Source of the DNA: a bacterium
Lineage (GTDB): Bacteria; UBA6262
Assembly (NCBI GenBank): GCA_028716025.1
Contig: JAQUQP010000064.1
Coordinates: 1-9,881 of the forward strand
Direction: 5' to 3'
DNA: 9,881 bases
This document shows, in pieces, positions 6,112 through 9,881 of this stretch. The notes beneath the pieces were generated by a model. It saw only the letters and a program-made list of their open reading frames with translations. It had not been told where the DNA came from and did not search any database. Positions within the stretch are counted from its first letter, which is position 1; every line of letters starts with the position of its first letter. The position numbers and the translations under genes are program-made.

Positions 6112-6939
6112 CTAAAGCCTATTCTTTCCACGAGTTATCTGTAAGTAGAAGTCGAACATGTTTTCATCCCCTCTGACGGTGATACGCTTAAGGGCAAAAA
6201 GATCTTCCTGCCCACGCATATTGATAGCTTGCTTGATCCCGACTGCCAGCTTGTAGCCGGCTGGTTTAACTAACTGCTTGACTGCAGGATTATAAGCGCC
6301 GGCTCCGTAAGGATAAGCAAAGATATCCACTGGCCGGCCCAATGCTTGTTCCAGAACTACTTTGCTTTTAGCGACCTGGATATTGGCTGCTTCAATGCTC
6401 AACTCATTCAGATTAAGATGACTTAAAGTATGGGAACCAAATTCCATACCTGCTGCCTGCATTTCCTTTATTTGTTCCGGTAATAACATCTTTTGGTGCG
6501 GCTCTGTTGCCGGATTGTGCCACTTATTGATGATCCCGATCGTATCGGTCACGATGAAAAACATCGCTTTGAACCCGTATTTTTGCAGTACCGGGAACGC
6601 TTCGGTATAATTATCCTGGTAGCCATCGTCAAAAGTGATAATTACTGCCTTAGCCGGGACCCGTTTCTCCTGCAGCATAGTGTAATATTCAGTAAAAGTA
6701 AGAACAGGGATGCCATTTTTTTGCAGGAAGCGCATCTGCCGGTCAAATTTTTCCTGGCTGACCCACAAATTCCTCAGTTTGGAATTCTGAGGTGCAACAC
6801 CGATCTTGTGATACATGAGGATAGCTACGCCTTTTTTCGGCAGCCGCCACCAATTCCAGCGGGCGCTAAGCCCCAACGCGCACAAACCTGCGATTACGAG
6901 TAGTATTTTCAAGGTTTTCCTCCAGTTAATCTTCATCAT
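6112..6939 (-). CDS. Membrane-anchored polysaccharide deacetylase (NodB-homology, CE4)
   Basis: A 275-residue protein. Residues 9-25 form a hydrophobic signal anchor (LKILLVIAGLCALGL) after a basic start, which places the enzyme in the periplasm. The NodB domain shows the metal-binding and catalytic motifs: MYHKIG at 42-47, TFDDG at 102-106 (Asp104/Asp105), HTLSH at 170-174, and AYPYG at 208-212. Such enzymes remove N- or O-acetyl groups from polysaccharides, peptidoglycan or surface glycans; the substrate here is unknown. I chose ATG at 6939, with ATG at 6936 equally possible, because GGA lies 5 to 8 bases upstream and the extension from GTG at 6966 adds nothing conserved. The gene overlaps the end of the nuclease by 14 bp. 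Its last nine codons and stop have been replaced by synonymous codons carried in by the 186-bp insertion, leaving the protein unchanged. Confidence 0.9.
   Translation of the reverse strand: MMKINWRKTLKILLVIAGLCALGLSARWNWWRLPKKGVAILMYHKIGVAPQNSKLRNLWVSQEKFDRQMRFLQKNGIPVLTFTEYYTMLQEKRVPAKAVIITFDDGYQDNYTEAFPVLQKYGFKAMFFIVTDTIGIINKWHNPATEPHQKMLLPEQIKEMQAAGMEFGSHTLSHLNLNELSIEAANIQVAKSKVVLEQALGRPVDIFAYPYGAGAYNPAVKQLVKPAGYKLAVGIKQAINMRGQEDLFALKRITVRGDENMFDFYLQITRGKNRL
6140..6175. repeat. 36-bp direct repeat, copy within the deacetylase coding sequence (candidate att site)
   Basis: Identical over 36 bases to 5954-5989. This copy lies in the live gene and encodes the block from RGDENM to FYLQ, apart from the third base of the glutamine codon. 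Immediately after it in gene orientation (from 6139) the sequence diverges at the nucleotide level from the displaced copy but not at the protein level. Confidence 0.93.
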
Positions 6940-8122
6940 ACTCATCCAGTTGGGATAAGTAAACACTTACTGTATCTTCCTCTGTAGTAAATTCCCGGAT
7001 TTTATCTATCAAACTTTTATCCCAGGCATTTTGCTTACAAACCTTGGATAAAGATATGGTATTAAGATCAGACACATCCAGCCATTTGCCCTCATCTTTA
7101 AGCAATTTATCCAGGGCCGCACGATCCAGGGTTTCTTTACCCGGGAATTTTAGCCGGGGTGTTATCTTCACTTTCACTTTATGATCGTTCCCTTTAAATA
7201 TCTCAATATTCTCTTTCCTGGCAAACTGGATGATCTGTTCTTTTACTACATTGATCTTTTCTTCAATTTTTTCTTTTTCCGCGGCCAACTGGGCGTACTT
7301 ATTGGTCAGGCTTACTCCCTTGTCCTTAAAATAGCCATTCTCCCCCAGGTTTTCCACGATATAAAAATGCTTCCTCTTCGGGCACAGGTCAGGATACTCG
7401 CACCAATTACAGAGACCGCTTTCAATAGCCGGGAATTCCTTAGCTGCTTCGATCTTGTCGATCAGGGCAATAGTATCTGTTTTCAGCTTTGCCAGGTCTG
7501 CAGGTTCGCGTTTGGAGATCAAATCCAGATCAAAGGCCAGGTAATGCCAGATCAGCCGCACTTCCTTTGCATCAGGCCACTTTTCCTGGATCGCTATCTG
7601 GTAGAATGCCAATTGGCGGTCAGTATCCAAGTGTTTTTGGGATGGAAGCGAAGAACCTGTTTTGTAGTCATGGGCTTCATATATCCCGTTGGTGTGCGCC
7701 ACCCGGTCAATATACCCGGTAATCTTGTATTTACCTGCTTTATCCAGGTCAAAATTTACCTGCATTTCCGTGCCAATGGTAATAGACTGGTCAAAAGGCT
7801 GGTAGCGCTTATAAAAATTCTCTATGCCTTTGCGGCCGAACTGGTAGTAATGTTCCCTATTGTATTTCTTCCTGACAATAGTGATGTTATCGTTCCAGTT
7901 CTCTTTCCATAGCAGGTCATAATAATTCAGGAGATCGCCCAGGGTATTGGTCCTGGTCAATAGGGCTTCCTCATAAAGCTTCTGCAATACTTCATGGACC
8001 CGCTTGCCGACAAAAGCTTCAATACTTTCAGCTTCTTCTCTCTTTATGTGGTCTAAATAACGCAGCTTGAATTTGAACGGGCAATTTTCATACGCTTGTA
8101 ACCGGGAATGGGAATAGATCAC
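6926..8122 (-). CDS. RecB/Cas4-like PD-(D/E)XK nuclease with predicted Fe-S cluster
   Basis: The 398-residue protein belongs to the PD-(D/E)XK superfamily of the AddB/RecB C-terminal/Cas4 type. Visible motifs are YENCPFKFKLRYL (Cys14), GKRVH at 39-43 (the GxxxH helix), GYIDRV with Asp139, HDYKTG with Asp152 and Lys154, and QLAFY at 170-174 (QxxxY). A cysteine trio C238-N-W-C241 and C247-P follows. Cys14 plus this trio is the classic four-cysteine 4Fe-4S staple. After about residue 270 comes a charged coiled-coil-like segment (AAEKEKIEEKINVVKEQI) and an uncharacterised tail of about 100 residues ending in acidic residues. The likely activity is DNA exonuclease or end processing in repair. No helicase or cas1/cas2 partner is present. 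GTG at 8122 overlaps the transporter stop as GTGA and has AGGAG seven bases upstream. The membership is clear but the pathway is not. Confidence 0.88.
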   Translation of the reverse strand: MIYSHSRLQAYENCPFKFKLRYLDHIKREEAESIEAFVGKRVHEVLQKLYEEALLTRTNTLGDLLNYYDLLWKENWNDNITIVRKKYNREHYYQFGRKGIENFYKRYQPFDQSITIGTEMQVNFDLDKAGKYKITGYIDRVAHTNGIYEAHDYKTGSSLPSQKHLDTDRQLAFYQIAIQEKWPDAKEVRLIWHYLAFDLDLISKREPADLAKLKTDTIALIDKIEAAKEFPAIESGLCNWCEYPDLCPKRKHFYIVENLGENGYFKDKGVSLTNKYAQLAAEKEKIEEKINVVKEQIIQFARKENIEIFKGNDHKVKVKITPRLKFPGKETLDRAALDKLLKDEGKWLDVSDLNTISLSKVCKQNAWDKSLIDKIREFTTEEDTVSVYLSQLDEYDED

Positions 8123-9411
8123 TCTTTCGCTCCTAACAAAACGCTGTAAAATAATTCTCCAGCTGAAATGTGCTTGACTGGCCTGACCTCTCTAATACGC
8201 CGGCCTAAGATCACCATGACCATGGCGCGGGTTACTCCGGAAAAAAGGCAAACCATCAAAAATGTATAACCAAACAAGCTGGGTACTACTTTGTACAGGT
8301 ATCCGCCAGTCATAGCGCCGGCAAAAATACCAAAGCCATTAATGACATTGAAATAGCTGATACAACGGGTCCGTTTTTCCGGTGTTGCCGCGTCGTAAAT
8401 AAAATTAATAGTGCAAAGATTGAACCCTGCCCAGAAAAATCCGCCAAAAACCTGGATACACAACAAGTACCAAAGACTATGCCCGAAGAGCCAGGTGATC
8501 GGGATGAACGGGATAAAAATACTGGTCAGTTTCAATACTTTAACATTACCAACTATATCCGCCTGCTTGCCCCAGGCATTCATCATCAGCAAGGTCACCA
8601 GCGGTGACGTGATGATCACTGCGGTATAGGCCAGGTAGTTCATATGCAGGTCGCGCAGCATGTACAATGAAAAGAACGGCGCTGCCATATAGGTACCGAA
8701 GTTGATGCCAGCTACAAAGAACACGAATTTTACAAAGTTGCTCTGCCGCCACCGCCTGATAAATTCCCAGAAAGTAAAGCTATCTTCTTCTTTGATGTGT
8801 AATGGCGGGTCATACATCCTGGCGATACACCACCAGGAAATATACCTAAAGAGCATGGCGGCACTAAAAATAATGATAAAACCGGTTATTGGCCGGGCTT
8901 TAAACAAGTACAGAACAAGTCCCGCTAAAAATCCTGCTCCCAGACCCATCAGGCCCAGGGTTTTGTTGCGCCAAGAAAAATACGAACCGCGCACTTCAGC
9001 CGGGACCAGGTCGCTCATCATACTGCTCCAGGCACTGGTGCCAAATAAACCGAAGGAAGTAAGAATGATCACAAAAACTATCAGCAGCGGTACACGGTCA
9101 GTTAAAGCTATGAACGGGACCAGGATCACTGCCAACCACATAGTAGCTTGTAAAAAAATAAAGAAGGTAACGATCTTTAACCTGGAGCCCCTTTTCTCCA
9201 GCATATCCGGAGCTTTGATCTGGAGCAGGTTGCCGATCAGGTTGGGCAGGCTGGTCAAAAGAGCCAATTGCGGGGCAGTTGCCTGCAGGTAAATGGCAAA
9301 TGGCGCGATATAGTTATCAAAGATAGCCTGCATGGAGCTGGAGAATGTCCCATCCCACCAGGAATATCTTAAGCTTTTATTTACTTTTTCGTCTTTAGAT
9401 ATATTTTGCAT
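8119..9411 (-). CDS. Major facilitator superfamily-type transporter
   Basis: About 430 residues with roughly 11-12 hydrophobic helices in two halves and a charged central loop (YDPPLHIKEEDSFTFWEFIRRWRQ), the MFS fold layout. The loop between helices 2 and 3 reads MLEKRGSRLKIV, a weak form of MFS motif A. The substrate cannot be inferred. I chose ATG at 9411 (MQNISKDEK). It is the nearest ATG before the first helix, although only a weak purine stretch precedes it. A longer reading from TTG at 9525 would add 38 residues of low-complexity hydrophilic sequence that do not look like a transporter N-terminus. It is the first clear gene of the series and its stop overlaps the nuclease start, so the two are probably co-translated. 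Linkage to the LPS genes may be only positional. Confidence 0.82.
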   Translation of the reverse strand: MQNISKDEKVNKSLRYSWWDGTFSSSMQAIFDNYIAPFAIYLQATAPQLALLTSLPNLIGNLLQIKAPDMLEKRGSRLKIVTFFIFLQATMWLAVILVPFIALTDRVPLLIVFVIILTSFGLFGTSAWSSMMSDLVPAEVRGSYFSWRNKTLGLMGLGAGFLAGLVLYLFKARPITGFIIIFSAAMLFRYISWWCIARMYDPPLHIKEEDSFTFWEFIRRWRQSNFVKFVFFVAGINFGTYMAAPFFSLYMLRDLHMNYLAYTAVIITSPLVTLLMMNAWGKQADIVGNVKVLKLTSIFIPFIPITWLFGHSLWYLLCIQVFGGFFWAGFNLCTINFIYDAATPEKRTRCISYFNVINGFGIFAGAMTGGYLYKVVPSLFGYTFLMVCLFSGVTRAMVMVILGRRIREVRPVKHISAGELFYSVLLGAKE

Positions 9412-9442
9412 CTTTTTATTGGGGATCCTGTTTCCGTATATT

Positions 9443-9467
9443 AGCGAACTGTCACTATTTGTTCGCT
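9443..9467. promoter_or_regulatory. 7-bp inverted repeat upstream of the transporter (possible operator or leader hairpin)
   Basis: Agcgaac (9443-9449) and gttcgct (9461-9467) are perfect inverted copies separated by 11 bases. The site ends 32 bp upstream of the transporter ATG. It could be an operator or a leader stem-loop. No confident -10/-35 pair is visible beside it, so the assignment rests on position and symmetry alone. Confidence 0.35.
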
Positions 9468-9492
9468 CCGGTGTCGATTTCCATATCCGCCC

Positions 9493-9511
9493 TTGGCGAA
9501 TCCTGCGCCAA
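9493..9511. other. Inverted repeat TTGGCG/CGCCAA
   Basis: Ttggcg (9493-9498) pairs with cgccaa (9506-9511) around seven bases. The stem can be extended by cc/gg across a one-base bulge. On the plus strand a tctttt run follows at 9515-9520, giving a weak terminator look for anything transcribed left to right. On the minus strand it would be part of the leader of the transporter gene. Confidence 0.4.
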
Positions 9512-9719
9512 AGGTCTTTTGACAACTCGGTGCCTCCGCAACTCGCCCCCTGGGCTCAAACATGCTCGGCATCCAGCAACCAACAGATGCCCTCGTTGTC
9601 TGCAAGCGTGCTTTGGCTGAAATCGACAAGCTCGCTCAAAATAATGACCAGTTCCCTGATCTGTACATTGGATAATAGGCGAGCGCGGCCGCTGAATGTC
9701 ATGGAGAAAACCTTCGGAA

Positions 9720-9770
9720 GCTTGAGTTGGCATGGACTCTTTTCCTCCCGCCTGGCGGGAGAACTCAAGC
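9720..9770. other. Nested inverted repeat (long stem-loop)
   Basis: An outer perfect 9-bp arm pair, gcttgagtt (9720-9728) and aactcaagc (9762-9770), encloses an inner near-perfect palindrome, ctcccgcc-t-ggcgggag (9745-9761), whose right arm abuts the outer right arm. The 16 bases 9729-9744 would bulge out. The structure is too ordered for chance but has no T-run on either side, so a simple intrinsic terminator is unlikely. Confidence 0.6.
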
Positions 9771-9781
9771 GAGATAGAGAG

Positions 9782-9814
9782 CGATTTCCGCGCCGGGGAA
9801 ATCGACTCGTTTTT
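9782..9814 (+). terminator. Possible plus-strand intrinsic terminator
   Basis: A perfect 8-bp stem, cgatttcc (9782-9789) with ggaaatcg (9797-9804), has a seven-base loop and is followed five bases later by five Ts (9810-9814). The T-run is short and spaced from the stem, so function is uncertain. It would matter only for a plus-strand transcript, and none is established here. Confidence 0.25.
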
Positions 9815-9881
9815 CGGAATGACTCAGCGAGACAGCGAGCCGACAGACATGATACACGGAGCCGATTGCTATTTCATTTTC

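Larger units (their letters stand above)
5954..6139 (-). mobile_element. 186-bp non-coding insertion that recodes and restores the 3' end of its host gene
   Basis: The unit is one 36-bp repeat copy (5954-5989) plus 150 bp of unique DNA (5990-6139). A second perfect repeat copy (6140-6175) lies inside the deacetylase coding sequence. Because of the repeat, the edges can slide by up to 36 bp. In gene orientation the unique part opens with a substitute end for the host gene. Host-end codons, present/displaced, are CAG/CAA, ATA/ATT, ACT/ACA, CGT/AGA, GGA/GGC, AAG/AAA, AAT/AAC, AGG/AGA, CTT/TTA, TAG/TAA: ten of ten differ, and the peptide is unchanged. After the stop the insert is GC-rich, non-coding and full of inverted repeats. 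Recombination across the 36-bp repeats would remove it cleanly and leave an intact gene. This resembles integrative elements whose attP restores a gene end (known for e14 in icd), but no recombinase is present, so it would be a non-autonomous cassette or a deletion remnant. Confidence 0.75.
9412..9881. other. Region of about 470 bp without a supportable gene, rich in inverted repeats
   Basis: I see no convincing protein on either strand. Several overlapping frames are open but none has recognisable motifs. The most natural-looking is a 37-residue plus-strand frame (9562-9675, starting MLGIQQPTDALVV, ending in tandem stops TAA TAG) without a ribosome binding site. Another plus-strand frame is open from before 9419 to the window edge but is serine- and arginine-rich, like an out-of-frame reading. 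The base composition looks more GC-rich than the neighbouring genes. At least four inverted repeats lie here and are listed separately. The stretch could be the operon leader, a decayed gene or an unrecognised RNA. I found no tmRNA, RNase P or tRNA landmarks. Confidence 0.5.

Noticed and set aside
6493..6903. Plus-strand open frame opposite the deacetylase
   Set aside because: It is antisense to conserved NodB motifs, with no recognisable domain or ribosome binding site.
6940..6966. Deacetylase start at GTG 6966
   Set aside because: It would lengthen the overlap with the nuclease to 41 bp without adding any conserved residue, and the ATG pair at 6939/6936 with GGA upstream gives a normal signal anchor.
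7181..7912. Long plus-strand open frame of about 243 codons opposite the nuclease
   Set aside because: It lies entirely antisense to a nuclease with clear catalytic and cysteine motifs, and its own translation is hydrophobic and motif-free, as expected of a mirror frame.
6926..8122. Nuclease as Cas4 of a CRISPR-Cas system
   Set aside because: There is no cas1, cas2, effector or repeat-spacer array in the window, and the protein is much longer than typical Cas4.
9412..9525. N-terminal extension of the MFS transporter from a TTG at 9525
   Set aside because: The added residues are hydrophilic and unlike a transporter N-terminus, and ATG at 9411 sits at the usual distance before the first helix.
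9420..9881. tmRNA, RNase P RNA or tRNA in the right-hand gene-free stretch
   Set aside because: I looked for a T-loop with CCA end, a tag-peptide frame ending in alanines, and the conserved RNase P core, and saw none.

Overview
The window is a densely packed, one-direction gene cluster from a Gram-negative, outer-membrane-bearing bacterium. Every convincing gene lies on the minus strand, so transcription runs from the right edge to the left. LpxK and an LpxL-type acyltransferase (lipid A), two family-9 heptosyltransferase-like proteins (core), an O-antigen ligase-like membrane protein and a GmhB-like heptose phosphatase domain together make a lipid A / LPS core module. The gene style (4-bp ATGA/GTGA overlaps, lysine-rich and moderately AT-rich proteins, degenerate short intergenic repeats) reminds me of uncultured lineages such as Candidatus Omnitrophota. 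That assignment is an impression and was not tested.

Layout in transcription order (right to left). 9881-9412: about 470 bp with no supportable gene but several inverted repeats. 9411-8119: MFS-type transporter. 8122-6926: RecB/Cas4-like PD-(D/E)XK nuclease with a four-cysteine Fe-S signature, coupled through a GTGA overlap. 6939-6112: membrane-anchored polysaccharide deacetylase. 6139-5954: a 186-bp insertion in the 3' end of the deacetylase gene. 5923-4916: heptosyltransferase-like GT9. 4919-3789: LpxK. 3822-2920: LpxL-like acyltransferase. 2919-2851: small spacer with degenerate tandem repeats. 2850-1831: second GT9. 1834-1 (runs off the left edge): one uninterrupted reading frame joining an O-antigen ligase-like domain to a GmhB-like HAD phosphatase.

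The most unusual feature is the 186-bp insertion. A 36-bp perfect direct repeat (5954-5989 and 6140-6175) flanks 150 bp of structured, non-coding DNA. The insert begins, in gene orientation, with a replacement end for the deacetylase gene. That end encodes the same last nine amino acids plus stop as the displaced original end, yet all ten codons, including the stop, differ synonymously. The displaced original end still sits directly in front of the next gene, with TAA, two bases, then ATG, so the ancestral operon can be read off. This looks like a tiny integrative element that uses the end of a coding gene as its attachment site and repairs the gene as it inserts. No recombinase is in the window.

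The second unusual feature is the ligase-phosphatase fusion, which puts an early cytoplasmic heptose-precursor step and a late periplasmic LPS assembly step on one polypeptide. Third, LpxK has a divergent form of the normally conserved DDGFQH motif.
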